Source: Mesorhizobium waimense (GTDB lineage Bacteria; Pseudomonadota; Alphaproteobacteria; Rhizobiales; Rhizobiaceae). From it: DNA of 64,000 bases. A program made the position numbers and the translations under genes. The stretch covers positions 179,239-243,238 of the forward strand of contig NZ_QZWZ01000008.1 of NCBI RefSeq assembly GCF_003601975.1, in the 5' to 3' direction. Below, in pieces: positions 1-9,602 of the stretch (position 1 is its first letter; the number at the start of each line of letters is the position of its first letter). Below the pieces are notes generated by a model that worked only from the letters and a program-made list of their open reading frames with translations, ran no database searches and was not told the DNA's origin.

Positions 1-419
1 CCGCGATGGAGTACAAGAAGGACGGCGTGCCGCTGGTCATCTTCGCCGGCGTCGAATACGGCAACGGTTCGTCGCGCGACTGGGCGGCCAAGGGAACGAA
101 CCTCCTTGGTGTCCGCGCGGTCATCGCCCAGTCCTTCGAGCGCATCCACCGCTCGAACCTTGTCGGCATGGGCGTCATCCCCTTCGTCTTCGAGGATGGC
201 ACGTCATGGGCCTCGCTCAACTTGAAGGGCGATGAGCTGGTCGAGATTGACGGCCTGGACGCCATCAAGCCGCGCCAGACGATGGTTGCCAAGGTCACCT
301 ATGGCGACGGCACGGTGAAGAACGTGCCGATCATCTGCCGCATCGATACGTTGGACGAACTCGACTATTTCAAGAACGGCGGCATCTTGCAGTACGTGCT
401 GCGCGATCTCGCGGCATAG
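1..419 (+). CDS. acnA: Aconitate hydratase, C-terminal part (gene starts before the window)
   Basis: This is the last 138 or so residues of aconitase, the TCA-cycle enzyme that isomerises citrate to isocitrate. The visible part is the C-terminal swivel domain. It holds the substrate-binding motif GSSRDWAAKG and the following SFERIHRSNL helix, both highly conserved in the AcnA/IRP1 branch. The [4Fe-4S] cysteines lie upstream, outside the window. An in-frame ATG at position 6 is internal to the gene and not a real start, because the reading frame stays open to the window edge. The stop is TAG at 417-419. The next gene is convergent. Confidence 0.95.
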   Translation, partial: AMEYKKDGVPLVIFAGVEYGNGSSRDWAAKGTNLLGVRAVIAQSFERIHRSNLVGMGVIPFVFEDGTSWASLNLKGDELVEIDGLDAIKPRQTMVAKVTYGDGTVKNVPIICRIDTLDELDYFKNGGILQYVLRDLAA

Positions 420-457
420 GAAGGGAATAAGGCAGTAGGCGGTAGGGAATAGAGCCC

Positions 458-1176
<719 letters not shown>

Positions 1177-1287
1177 GCTGATGCCGCCGCCTCCTATCGA
1201 ACCGGGCCGCAAAGTGCAGACGCCTCTCCTATTGCGGGCTTGCCTTCGGTTGCAACCTTAAAAATTTCACCGCAACGTGACTTCCCG

Positions 1288-1314
1288 TTGACTGTCGCTT
1301 CTGCCACATATTTT
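1288..1314 (+). promoter_or_regulatory. Possible sigma-70 promoter for the DUF1223 gene
   Basis: TTGACT at 1288-1293 is followed 15 nt later by TATTTT at 1309-1314, about 50 nt before the ATG at 1362. The spacer is shorter than the usual 17 nt, so this is a weak call. Confidence 0.3.
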
Positions 1315-1361
1315 AGCAATCACAACAAGGCCGGCGTCACCGGCGGGAAATTGGAACGGCC

Positions 1362-2111
1362 ATGGCATTTCAAGGACCATTGCGGCTTGCGGCCCTGGCG
1401 CTGGCCCTGTCGGCGTTTGCCGGCAACGGGCTTGCGGAAGAGTCGGACAAGCCGCTCGGCGTGGTCGAGCTTTTCACCAGCCAGGGCTGCAACTCCTGTC
1501 CGCCGGCCGACGCGTTCTTCGCCGAACTCGCCGCCAAGGAAAACATCATCGCGCTCGCCTATCATGTCGACTACTGGGACTATCTCGGTTGGCAGGACAC
1601 GCTGAGCCGCAAGGAGAACACCGAGCGGCAATATGACTATATGCGCGCCTTCGGCAGCCGTTCGGTCTACACGCCGCAAGCCGTCATCAACGGCCGCAGC
1701 CATGTCAATGGCGCCAGCCGCAAGGAAGTCGACGGCACGCTTGCCCGCCTGCAGAAGACCGGCGAAGGCATGCGGGTCGCCATCAAGGTCAGCCGCACCA
1801 GCGACCGCGTCATGATCGACACCGGCGACGCCGGCAGTGGCCCCACCGATGCCCATGTCGTCATCGTCTATTTCAATGCGCCTCAGACGATCGATATCGC
1901 CAAGGGCGAAAACGGCGGTCGCAGCATGACCTACTGGAACGCCGTCTCCGGCATCCAGACCGCCGGCATGTGGCACGGCAAGGCGCAACGCTACGAATTG
2001 CCGATGACCGAGATCTCCAAGAAAGGCGGCTGCGCGGTGCTGCTGCAGTCGGTCGGCAAGGACGGTACGCCCGGACCGATCCTGGGCGCGGCCTTCATCC
2101 GCAAGCCGTAA
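1362..2111 (+). CDS. DUF1223 family exported thioredoxin-like protein
   Basis: The protein has 249 residues and a cleavable signal peptide (hydrophobic residues 8-20, AFAGNGLA cleavage region). The mature part begins with a thioredoxin-like strand VVELFTSQGCNSCPP, with Cys43 and Cys46 forming a CxxC pair, and then AYHVDYWDYLGW. This matches DUF1223 (PF06764), which is predicted to act as a periplasmic thiol-disulfide protein; its substrate is not known. It is divergent from the ceramidase-like gene. A long repeat-containing intergenic region follows. Confidence 0.85.
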   Translation: MAFQGPLRLAALALALSAFAGNGLAEESDKPLGVVELFTSQGCNSCPPADAFFAELAAKENIIALAYHVDYWDYLGWQDTLSRKENTERQYDYMRAFGSRSVYTPQAVINGRSHVNGASRKEVDGTLARLQKTGEGMRVAIKVSRTSDRVMIDTGDAGSGPTDAHVVIVYFNAPQTIDIAKGENGGRSMTYWNAVSGIQTAGMWHGKAQRYELPMTEISKKGGCAVLLQSVGKDGTPGPILGAAFIRKP

Positions 2112-2136
2112 CCGGCTGCAGAACCGGTCCTGGCTT

Positions 2137-2371
2137 CGTCATCCTGGGGCGAAGCAGGAGCGAAGCTCGGTCGCGGAGACCCCAGGATCCATGCCGTGAC
2201 ACCTGGCACGAAAGCGGTCCAGGATCGAGCGCTCGTCCTCTCAGGCTGATCCGCTTGAACAGGTGCAATCCCCGGGCAGTCCATCGGACGACTATTCTGA
2301 CAGGCGGCGCCCTTCGGCAGCGTCCACGGCATGGATCCCAGGGTCTGCGCTTCGCTTCGCCCTGGGATGAC
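2137..2371. repeat. Rhizobial intergenic palindromic repeat, family A, copy 1
   Basis: The left arm runs CGTCATCCTGGGGCGAAGC and continues to CCCAGGATCCATGCCGTGAC. The right arm is its inverted counterpart (GGCATGGATCCCAGGG ... CGCCCTGGGATGAC). A second copy with the same arms lies at 35384-35540. No coding potential is supported. Outside it, the 2112-2780 gap holds the candidate RNA described next and no protein gene. Confidence 0.7.
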
Positions 2372-2403
2372 AAAGGTATGGCAGTGCCATGATCCAACCA
2401 GCC

Positions 2404-2440
2404 AATAAAAAACCGGCGTCAGCTTGCTTCTGACGCCGGT
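2404..2440 (-). terminator. Strong intrinsic terminator (leftward)
   Basis: A perfect 11-bp stem, ACCGGCGTCAG (2412-2422) with CTGACGCCGGT (2430-2440), has a 7-nt loop. On the minus strand it is followed by TTTTTTATT. It terminates transcription coming from the candidate RNA gene. Confidence 0.85.
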
Positions 2441-2575
2441 CATTTAGGTTTTGGGATCGTCGCACCCGATTCTTCCGAGGGAAAAACCGAGGTTGGTTCG
2501 ATCCGACGCAGACCCGTGGGCGGGGGGCTTGGGGTTTACGAGCCGGTGCCGGACCGAACCGTCTCAGGCAACGCC
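2404..2575 (-). ncRNA. Candidate structured small RNA (6S-like rod fold), family uncertain
   Basis: A strong terminator for leftward transcription sits at 2404-2440, with no leftward protein gene upstream of it, so a noncoding transcript is the simplest explanation. Read on the minus strand, the segment folds into a rod. CGTTGC (2573-2568) pairs with GCGACG (2463-2458). Next comes an internal bubble, then an 11-bp helix, GGTTCGGTCCG (2560-2550) with CGGATCGAACC (2505-2495). The 5' motif GCCTGAGACGGTTCG resembles the start of 6S RNA. The neighbours are not the zapA/fau genes that commonly flank ssrS in this group, so the 6S label is tentative. The 5' end is estimated. Confidence 0.5.
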
Positions 2576-2780
2576 GGTAAACTCGTCGGACATTGGGGCA
2601 TGAGCGCGGATAAAATAAGGCAGGAATGTGGCGAAGCATCACCAATTCCAACAGGCGTTTGACAAATGTGACTGGACGTGACGGAAACGGCTTGGCTCCG
2701 GCTTGCTTAGCCGGGGCCTTGCAATTCGGCAGCGAACACGCCAACTTCTGCAAGCAAAGATTCATTCGAAGGATCGAGGC

Positions 2781-3170
2781 ATGACCGATCGGGGCGGCAG
2801 TGGGACGGAGGATGGGGACGCATCCGCAATATTGATCCCGCTGCATGAGGCAAGACGCGAACGCCTCGACCAGCCGGTGCGCTTCGACCGGCGCGAACTG
2901 GACCAGATCCTGAAGCTTTACGGGCGCATGGTCGCCGCCAATGAATGGCGCGACTACGCCATCGACCATCTCTCCGACCGCGCCGTCTTCTCCGTCTTCC
3001 GCCGCGCCAGCGAGGTGCCGCTGTTCCAGATCGTCAAGGATCCGAAGCTGGCGCGACGGCAGGGCGCGTTCGCCGTCATCGCCGCCGGCGGCCGCATCCT
3101 CAAGCGCAGCCAGGAACTCGGCCGCGTGCTCGGCGTCTTCGACAGCAAGCTGAGGGTGGTCGAAGCTTAA
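2781..3170 (+). CDS. DUF2794 domain protein
   Basis: The protein is 129 residues, soluble and without signal peptide. It matches DUF2794 (PF10984), a small family confined to Alphaproteobacteria with no known function. Recognisable stretches are VRFDRRELDQILKLYGRM and EWRDYAIDHLSDRAVFSVFR. ATG at 2781 was chosen over an in-frame ATG at 2703 because family members begin near here and GGATCGAGG precedes it. Its stop overlaps the stop of the convergent acetyltransferase by 4 nt. Confidence 0.85.
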   Translation: MTDRGGSGTEDGDASAILIPLHEARRERLDQPVRFDRRELDQILKLYGRMVAANEWRDYAIDHLSDRAVFSVFRRASEVPLFQIVKDPKLARRQGAFAVIAAGGRILKRSQELGRVLGVFDSKLRVVEA

Positions 3171-3742
3171 CTATTTGATTTTTGCCGGAATTTCCGCTCC
3201 GGCAGCGAGGCCGGATCGGGCGGGAGCTGCGCTCCGCCATTCATCGACAGCTGCATGAACACCGTATCCAGCCAGCGTCCGTGCTTGTAGCCGGAGCCTT
3301 CCAGGCGGCCCGAATGGCGAAAGCTGAGCTTCTCATGCAGCCGTACCGAGGCGCTGTCGGCATGACCGTCGCCGATGACCGCGATGATCTGGCGAAACCC
3401 GGCAACGCGCGCCGCCTCGATCAGCGCTTCCATCAAGAGCCGCCCGACGCCCTGGCCCTTGGCCTCCGGAGCGACATAGACGGAATCCTCGACGACGAAG
3501 CGATAGGCCGGGCGCGGCCGGAACGGGCCGGCATAGGCATAGCCGAGCACGGCGCCGTTCCTTTCCGCCACCAGATAGGGAAAGCCGGCCGCCATCAGCG
3601 TGTCGAATCGGCTGCCCATTTCGGCGCGACCGGGTGGCTCCAGCTCGTAGCTCGCGGTGCCATGGGTCACCGCATCGGCGTAGATTTCCGTGATTCTGTC
3701 GAGGTCGGCCGAATTGGCGGCCCGTATCGTGATGCTGCTCAT
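3167..3742 (-). CDS. GNAT acetyltransferase, phosphinothricin-acetyltransferase type
   Basis: The protein has 191 residues. The opening ITIRAANSADLDRITEIYADAV, the internal VEDSVYVAPEAKGQGVGRLL (acetyl-CoA pyrophosphate loop) and FMQLSM near the end match the Pat/Bar branch of N-acetyltransferases. These transfer acetyl groups to phosphinothricin, methionine sulfoximine or related amino-acid analogues; the actual substrate cannot be read from sequence. It converges on DUF2794 with a 4-nt overlap. Confidence 0.85.
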   Translation of the reverse strand: MSSITIRAANSADLDRITEIYADAVTHGTASYELEPPGRAEMGSRFDTLMAAGFPYLVAERNGAVLGYAYAGPFRPRPAYRFVVEDSVYVAPEAKGQGVGRLLMEALIEAARVAGFRQIIAVIGDGHADSASVRLHEKLSFRHSGRLEGSGYKHGRWLDTVFMQLSMNGGAQLPPDPASLPERKFRQKSNS

Positions 3743-3790
3743 AATTTATGCAAATCGTTCATGTGCCTTCCTTTAAGCAAAGGCCGACAC

Positions 3791-3819
3791 AAAAGAAAAG
3801 GGCGGCCGTTGGGCCGCCC
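3791..3819 (-). terminator. Intrinsic terminator downstream of the Bax inhibitor-1 gene
   Basis: GGGCGGCC (3800-3807) and GGCCGCCC (3812-3819) form an 8-bp stem with a GTTG loop. On the minus strand a CTTTTCTTTT tract follows. It lies about 85 nt past the stop of the leftward Bax inhibitor-1 gene. Confidence 0.7.
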
Positions 3820-3842
3820 TACCGAACTCGCTGGTCCAGTCA

Positions 3843-3891
3843 GACCATGATCCCGAAAAGTGGAAACCGGTTTTCGGAAAAGATCATGGTC
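3843..3891. repeat. Rhizobial palindromic repeat, family B, copy 1
   Basis: The terminal inverted repeat is GACCATGATC / GATCATGGTC. An inner complementary pair CCGAAAA ... TTTTCGG is separated by GTGGAAACCGG. A near-identical unit lies at 39204-39252. Confidence 0.75.
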
Positions 3892-3903
3892 CAAACGAAT
3901 GCA

Positions 3904-4677
3904 TTAGCGACGGTCACCCATGAACTGCAGCAGGAACATGAACAGGTTGATGAAATCGAGATAGAGCGTCAGCGCGCCCATAATAGCCTTGCGGCCGGCG
4001 ACATCGGCGGCGTCGCCCTCGAAATACATCTCCTTGATCTTCTGCGTGTCATAGGCGGTGAGGCCCGAAAAGATCAGCACGCCGATCGCCGAAACGGCGA
4101 AAGACAGAGCCGACGACTGCAGGAAGATGTTGATTACCATCGCGATGATCAGGCCGAACAGGCCCATGATCAGGAACGAGCCTATCGCGGTCAGGTCGCG
4201 CTTGGTCGTGTAGCCATAGAGCGACAGCGCGCCGAAGGCCGCGGCCGTGGCGAAGAAGGTCTGCGATATGCTGGCCGTCGTGTAGACCAGGAAGATCGAC
4301 GACAGCGACAGGCCGACGAGGCCGGCATAGACCCAGAACGTCGTCTGCGCGGCCGACACGCTCATCGACTGGACGCGGAACGACAGGAACAACACCGCGG
4401 CCAGCGGGGCCAGCATGACGACCCAGCGCAGCGGCGACCCGAAGATCGCGTAGCCGAAGGAGGTCAACATCTCGCCGCTCGGCAGCGTTGCAACCGCCGA
4501 GGCCGGATCGGTGGTGGTGGCCAGCATGATCGTGCCGACAGCGGCGAGGCCTGTGATGAGCAGTCCAAGCCCCATCAGATTGTAGACCTTGATCATATAC
4601 GCGCGCAGGCCCTGATCGATATCGACGGCGGCGCCGGCTACGGCGCGCGTCTGGTAGTTGCGAATGGGATCAGCCAT
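3904..4677 (-). CDS. Bax inhibitor-1 family membrane protein
   Basis: The protein has 257 residues with about seven transmembrane segments and ends in the typical LDFINLFMFLLQFMG helix. It belongs to the Bax inhibitor-1/TMBIM family (PF01027), like E. coli YccA/YbhL. Structural work on a bacterial member shows a pH-gated calcium leak; other members modulate FtsH proteolysis. ATG at 4677 is chosen because AGAGGA lies 5 nt before it; an upstream start at 4758 would add an unlikely basic leader. It is monocistronic, with a hairpin terminator downstream. Confidence 0.9.
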   Translation of the reverse strand: MADPIRNYQTRAVAGAAVDIDQGLRAYMIKVYNLMGLGLLITGLAAVGTIMLATTTDPASAVATLPSGEMLTSFGYAIFGSPLRWVVMLAPLAAVLFLSFRVQSMSVSAAQTTFWVYAGLVGLSLSSIFLVYTTASISQTFFATAAAFGALSLYGYTTKRDLTAIGSFLIMGLFGLIIAMVINIFLQSSALSFAVSAIGVLIFSGLTAYDTQKIKEMYFEGDAADVAGRKAIMGALTLYLDFINLFMFLLQFMGDRR

Positions 4678-4911
4678 TGGAATCCTCTTTTGCTTCTGCC
4701 CCGTCGGTCCGGTGTCGGGCTCAACCGAGCCCAGGCGCCGCTGGCGGGGCTCCAGCATGCCTGCGGCGGAATATGATGGTTCTTGGCGACAAGAACAAGA
4801 CCGTAACCGAGCGTAATGCTTCGTGAAGCAGCCGAATCGCGCATTATCAGCCGTCCCAACCGCAACATTAACGAGATTTAATCGAAAGTGGGCCGTTTCG
4901 GGCTCTGCTGA

Positions 4912-7461
4912 TCAGAGATTTCGCAGCACCGGCGCCGCCTTGTGCCCCAGCACCCGCCAGGTTCCGGCAAGGCCGATGCCGACCGTGATGACCAACGCAA
5001 AGCCTATGGTTGCCATCGCGACTTCCGGCATGAAATGCGACGGCAGGGTCATGATGCGCGCAACGACGAACCACGCCGCGACGCCGCCTGCCGCCAGCGC
5101 GAAGACCGCGGTGGCAAGGCCGATCAGCATATATTCCAGCGAGAATGCCGTGATCAGCGTTCTCCTCGTAGCACCCAGCGTCTTCAGCACCACAGCGTCG
5201 TGGATGCGTGCCCGGTTGCCGGCGGCGAGCGCGCCGGCCAGCACCAGCACGGAAGCGATCAACGCCACGCCGGCCGCGGCCCGGATCGCCGTGCCGAGCT
5301 GGCCGACCAGCCGGTTGACGATGTCTAGCGCGTCCTTGACCCTCACCGTCGTTACCGCCGGGAACGCGCGGGTGACCGCATTGAGCAGGCGGGCGTCGTC
5401 CGCCGCCGATGCATTCTTCTCGGTCAGCGTCGCCAGCCAGCCATGCGGCGCACCTGCAAACGTGTTGGGCGAAAACACCATGACGAAATTGATGCCCATG
5501 GTTTCCCACTCTACCTGACGGAAATTGGCGATCTTTGCCGTCACGTTGCGCCCCAGCACATTGACTGTGATGGTGTCGCCGAGCTTCAGCCCGATCTCCT
5601 TGCCTTCCTCGGCCGAGAACGACACCAGCGGCTCGCCGGCATAGTCTTGCGGCCACCATGAACCTTCCGTCAGCGTCGCATTCGCAGGCTGGCGGTCGTC
5701 ATAGGTCAGCCCGCGATCGCCGCGCAGCACCCAGGCGCCTTCCGCCGGCACCTTCACTTTTTCGACATCGACGCCGTTCAGCGCCATCACCCGTCCGCGC
5801 AGCATCGGCACCTTGACCAGCGTCCCTTGAGGCGCCTGACTGCCGACCAGCGCCGAGAAGGCATCGACGTCGCTGCTCTGGATGTCGACGAAGAAGAAGT
5901 TCGGCGCCCTTTCCGGCAGGCTGCCGGAGATCTGCCGCCTAAGATTGCCGTCGATCAGGGCCAGCGTCACCAGCAGCGTCAGCCCGAGGCCGAGCGACAG
6001 CACCACCGAGGGGGTGAGCGCCCCCGGCCTATGGATATTGCCGATGGCAAGCCTGAGCGCTACCGAGCCGACCCTCGGGCTCTTTTTGGCGGCCCACTGC
6101 ACCAGCCCACCGACCAGGCGCAGCACCAGGAAGGCAAAAATCGTGGCGCCGACGAAGATCGTGGCGATGCGGCGGTCACCGGAAAACAGGATGGCCAAGG
6201 CCGCCAAAGCGAGCGCGATGCCGATCGCTGCTGCGACATAGGGCAGGCGCGGAAAGCCGCGGCTCTCGAATCCCATCTCGCGAAACAATGCCGTCGCCGG
6301 CACGTCGCGGGCGCGGCCGAGCGGCAACAGCGCGAAAGCCAACGTCACCAGCAGGCCGAACAGCGCCGCCATGGCAAGCGCGCCGGGATAGAAGCCGCCC
6401 TCCGCCGGCACCGGGATCACCGACCGAAGGGCTGCACTTGCCGCGAACGGCATCAGCGCGCCGAGAATGAGGCCAAGCGCGATGCCGAGACCGGCGATCA
6501 GCAGGATCTGCACCAGGTAGACGGCAAAGACGAAACCACCCGAGGCGCCCAGGCTCTTGAAAGTGGCGATGACGCCGCGCTTGCCGTCGAGATAGGCGCG
6601 CACCGCGTTCGCCACGCCGACGCCGCCGACCACCAGCGCCGTCAGCCCGACCAGCGTCAGGAACTGCGAGAAGCGCTCGATGTTGGAGGAGAGTGCGGGT
6701 GCGGCGTTGGAGCGGGTGCGGATCGACCAGCCGGACTGCGGAAAGTCTGCTGCGGCCTGGTCCTGGATCGCCTTGATATCAGCCTCGCTGGCGCCGGCGG
6801 GCAGGCGGATCTTGTAGGCGTGCTCGACCAGGCTGCCCGGCTGGATCAGGCCGGATGCCGTGAGCCCTTCGGTCGACACCAGCAGCCGCGGCGCGAAACC
6901 GAATCCGTCTGACACCGCATCCGGCTCGCTGGTGAGCCTGGCGCGCAGTTCGAATGTGGCGCTGCCGAGCTTCAGCCGGTCGCCGACCTTGAGGTTCAAC
7001 CGGTCGAACAGCAGGTCGGGTGCCGCGGCGCCGAAAACGCCGGATTTCTCGCCGAACAGGTCCTGCCTCGATAGCTGCGGCTCAGTCTCCAACGCGCCAT
7101 AGAGCGGATAGGCGTCGTCAACCGCCTTGGCCTCGACCAGCGACTGGTCGGAGCCGTCCTCGAGCCGCGCCATCGAGCGCATGCTGGCGCTGCGCGAAAC
7201 GGCGCCGAGCCGATCGACGAAACCAAGTTCGGCCGGCGTCGCGTCGCGCTGGTTGAGCTGGAAGCGCAGATCGCCGCCAAGCAGCGTCTGGCCCTGATCG
7301 GCAACGCCGGCGGTGATTGCCTGCGCCACCGAATTGACACCGCCGATTGCCGCGACGCCGAGCGCGATGCAGGCAAGGAAGATCAGGAAGCCGGACAGCC
7401 CGCCGCGCATTTCGCGCAGCGAGAAGCGGACGGCGAGCTTCAGCGTCTGCGACAGCGGCAT
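4912..7461 (-). CDS. FtsX-like ABC transporter permease (YbbP type)
   Basis: The 849-residue permease has one N-terminal membrane helix (residues 24-44), a large periplasmic domain, a middle block of three helices, a hydrophobic linker region, a second periplasmic domain and a final three-helix block. This is the duplicated FtsX/MacB_PCD layout of E. coli YbbP. The family is not a classical importer. It works with a MacB-type ATPase in mechanotransmission or extraction of envelope lipids or lipoproteins. Its ATG overlaps the TGA of the ATPase gene (ATGA), indicating translational coupling. Confidence 0.9.
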   Translation of the reverse strand: MPLSQTLKLAVRFSLREMRGGLSGFLIFLACIALGVAAIGGVNSVAQAITAGVADQGQTLLGGDLRFQLNQRDATPAELGFVDRLGAVSRSASMRSMARLEDGSDQSLVEAKAVDDAYPLYGALETEPQLSRQDLFGEKSGVFGAAAPDLLFDRLNLKVGDRLKLGSATFELRARLTSEPDAVSDGFGFAPRLLVSTEGLTASGLIQPGSLVEHAYKIRLPAGASEADIKAIQDQAAADFPQSGWSIRTRSNAAPALSSNIERFSQFLTLVGLTALVVGGVGVANAVRAYLDGKRGVIATFKSLGASGGFVFAVYLVQILLIAGLGIALGLILGALMPFAASAALRSVIPVPAEGGFYPGALAMAALFGLLVTLAFALLPLGRARDVPATALFREMGFESRGFPRLPYVAAAIGIALALAALAILFSGDRRIATIFVGATIFAFLVLRLVGGLVQWAAKKSPRVGSVALRLAIGNIHRPGALTPSVVLSLGLGLTLLVTLALIDGNLRRQISGSLPERAPNFFFVDIQSSDVDAFSALVGSQAPQGTLVKVPMLRGRVMALNGVDVEKVKVPAEGAWVLRGDRGLTYDDRQPANATLTEGSWWPQDYAGEPLVSFSAEEGKEIGLKLGDTITVNVLGRNVTAKIANFRQVEWETMGINFVMVFSPNTFAGAPHGWLATLTEKNASAADDARLLNAVTRAFPAVTTVRVKDALDIVNRLVGQLGTAIRAAAGVALIASVLVLAGALAAGNRARIHDAVVLKTLGATRRTLITAFSLEYMLIGLATAVFALAAGGVAAWFVVARIMTLPSHFMPEVAMATIGFALVITVGIGLAGTWRVLGHKAAPVLRNL

Positions 7462-8159
7462 CAGGCCGTCACCTTCAGCGGCCTCAGTGTGTCCTCGATC
7501 CGTCCCGAGCGCATCGAGACTTGGCGCGAGCAGCGTGCCGCCAGCGCCGGATCATGCGTGACCAGCACCAGCGTCATGCCGCGCTCGGCCGCCTTGGCGA
7601 ACAAAAGGTCGGCGACCTGCCGGCCCGTCGCCTGGTCGAGATTGCCGGTCGGCTCGTCGGCGACAAGGATGCGCGGCGAAGGCGCCAGCGCCCGCGCTAT
7701 CGCCACGCGCTGCTGCTCGCCGCCGGACAATTCACCAGGATAGTGGGTGACGCGGTCGCTGAGGCCCACAGCGGCGAGTTCCCGCGCCGCCACCCCGAAC
7801 GGATCGGCATGGCCGGCGAGTTCGAGCGGCACCGCGACATTTTCGAGCGCCGTCATGTTGGGGATGAGATGGAAGGACTGAAAGACGATGCCAATGTTTC
7901 GTCCACGAAACGATGCGATCTGGTCCTCGCTTTTGCCGTTGAGCAGCTCGCCGGCGATTCGGACCGTACCCGAATCGACCCTTTCCAACCCTGCCAGAAC
8001 CATCAGCAGCGTCGACTTTCCGGATCCTGAAGGGCCGACGATGCCGGTCGCCTCGCCGGCGGCGACATCGAGGCTAACGCCCTTCAGCACATGGACCGAG
8101 GACGCGCCTTCACCGAGCGTCAGCGATACGTCTTTCAGCACGATGACGGCTTCTGTCAC
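7461..8159 (-). CDS. ABC transporter ATP-binding protein (YbbA/LolD type)
   Basis: The 232-residue nucleotide-binding subunit has Walker A GPSGSGKST at 42-50, the signature LSGGEQQ at 144-150, Walker B ILVADEP and a switch histidine in LVTHD. The signature and length match the LolD/MacB/YbbA group that drives FtsX-like permeases. It is the first gene of a two-gene operon with the permease. It is divergent from the TesA-like esterase, the same gene association as tesA-ybbA-ybbP in E. coli. Confidence 0.92.
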   Translation of the reverse strand: MTEAVIVLKDVSLTLGEGASSVHVLKGVSLDVAAGEATGIVGPSGSGKSTLLMVLAGLERVDSGTVRIAGELLNGKSEDQIASFRGRNIGIVFQSFHLIPNMTALENVAVPLELAGHADPFGVAARELAAVGLSDRVTHYPGELSGGEQQRVAIARALAPSPRILVADEPTGNLDQATGRQVADLLFAKAAERGMTLVLVTHDPALAARCSRQVSMRSGRIEDTLRPLKVTA

Positions 8160-8243
8160 AATGAAAGCGTCCTATATGGGATGGTATAGGGGACGAAGTT
8201 TGCCTTCGCCAAAAAACTGTTTCGCTCATATGGGGCTTGCCGC

Positions 8244-8888
8244 ATGGCTTTCAAACACACTCTTGCCGCAGCCCTCGTTCTTTTGGCTGCGATCAGCGGT
8301 GCGATTTCGTCGGCGCGTGCCGAGACCTTCACCATCGTCGGTTTCGGCGACAGCCTGATGGCGGGCTTCGGCCTTGGCCCCGGCGAAGGTTTTACCGACA
8401 GGCTGCAGGCTGCACTTCGCGCCAAGGGCCATGACGTGGCCGTCGCCAATGCCGGCGTTTCCGGCGATACGACAAGCGGCGGCCTGGCGCGGCTCGACTG
8501 GTCGGTGCCCGACGGCACGCAGCTGGTCATCCTCGAGCTCGGCGCCAACGACATGCTGCGCGGTGTCTCGCCCGGCATTACCGAAAAGAACCTGGATGAG
8601 ATGCTGGCCAAGCTCAAACAGCGCAAGATCGCCGTGCTTCTGGCCGGCATGCGCGCCGCCCCCAATCTCGGCGCCGACTACCAGAATGCCTTCGACGCGA
8701 TCTATCCGAAGCTGGCGGCGAAATACGGCGTGCCTCTCTATCCGTTCTTTCTCGACGGCGTCGCCGGCCAGGCCGGACTGCGGCTGGAGGACGGCCTGCA
8801 TCCCAACGCCAAGGGTGTCGAAAAGATGGTCGAGCGCATCCTGCCGACGGCCGAAAAGGCCATTGCGTGGGCGGGCGGTGCGTCGTGA
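8244..8888 (+). CDS. tesA: Periplasmic SGNH arylesterase / lysophospholipase (TesA-like)
   Basis: The protein has 214 residues with a signal peptide (cleavage after SSARA, about residue 26). All four SGNH blocks are present: FGDSL with Ser37, Gly in NAGVSGDT, Asn in GAND (100-103), and DGLHPN with Asp182 and His185. The family cleaves thioesters, aryl esters and lysophospholipids in the periplasm. Divergence from the YbbA/YbbP-type pair, only 84 nt away, suggests shared regulation and a role in envelope lipid handling. Confidence 0.9.
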   Translation: MAFKHTLAAALVLLAAISGAISSARAETFTIVGFGDSLMAGFGLGPGEGFTDRLQAALRAKGHDVAVANAGVSGDTTSGGLARLDWSVPDGTQLVILELGANDMLRGVSPGITEKNLDEMLAKLKQRKIAVLLAGMRAAPNLGADYQNAFDAIYPKLAAKYGVPLYPFFLDGVAGQAGLRLEDGLHPNAKGVEKMVERILPTAEKAIAWAGGAS

Positions 8889-9005
8889 GGCTGGAAAGTC
8901 ACGGTTGCCGCTGGGGAAACCTCGGAGCCAACAAACCGCTTGCCCCGTTTGAATATCGATGATTCGCTAGGGGCGTGAGTTCGATTCGAGGACAGGAGGC
9001 TTTCC

Positions 9006-9602
9006 ATGCCACGTCTTTTCACCGCCCTCGAAATTCCGCGTGATGCCGCCCTTTCGCTGTCCCTGCTCAGGGGCGGCCTGCCAGGGGCCCGTTGGATCGA
9101 CGTCGAAAACTACCATCTGACGCTGCGCTTCATCGGCGATGTCGAGGGCCATGTCGCCGACGAGATCGCCAACGCGCTCGACCGGGTCCACCGCCCCTCC
9201 TTCCCGATAGCCTTGTCCGGCGTCGGTGCCTTCGGCCAGAAAAAGCCGCATGCAGCGTGGGCCGGCGTTTCCGCCTCGCCGGATCTTACCGCCCTGCAAG
9301 CCGAAATCGACCGCATCTGCCAGCGGCTCGGCCTGCCGGCGGACCCACGCAAGTTCATGCCGCACGTGACGCTGGCGCGCTTACGCAATTCGAGCCCGCT
9401 CGACGTCGCCCAGTATCTTTCAGCGCGCGGCAATTTTTCGACGCTGCCCTTCCGCGTTGGCCGCTTCGTGCTGATGTCGTCGCGCGATTCGGTCGGCGGC
9501 GGCCCCTATATCGTCGAGGAAGCCTGGCCGCTGTCGGGCGCCGACACGCGCACTTCCAGCCGCGTCGCCAGCGCCTCCGACGCCTCGCGGATCATGCGGT
9601 AG
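9006..9602 (+). CDS. thpR: RNA 2',3'-cyclic phosphodiesterase (ThpR/LigT)
   Basis: The protein has 198 residues of the 2H phosphoesterase superfamily. The two catalytic motifs are HLTL at 37-40 and HVTL at 120-123, the expected spacing for ThpR. Members hydrolyse 2',3'-cyclic phosphate ends of RNA to 2'-phosphates and show reversible 2'-5' RNA ligase activity in vitro. AGGAGG precedes the ATG. The last 97 nt overlap the 3' end of the convergent phosphatase gene. Confidence 0.9.
   Translation: MPRLFTALEIPRDAALSLSLLRGGLPGARWIDVENYHLTLRFIGDVEGHVADEIANALDRVHRPSFPIALSGVGAFGQKKPHAAWAGVSASPDLTALQAEIDRICQRLGLPADPRKFMPHVTLARLRNSSPLDVAQYLSARGNFSTLPFRVGRFVLMSSRDSVGGGPYIVEEAWPLSGADTRTSSRVASASDASRIMR

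Noticed and set aside
3748..4776. 342-codon open frame on the plus strand
   Set aside because: Antisense to the Bax inhibitor-1 gene; composition is rich in Arg/Gln/Glu as expected for a reverse-complement frame of a membrane protein.
4872..4885. CtrA-like site TTAA..TTAA upstream of the Bax inhibitor-1 gene
   Set aside because: The spacer is 6 nt and not the required 7 nt, so it is not a good CtrA box.
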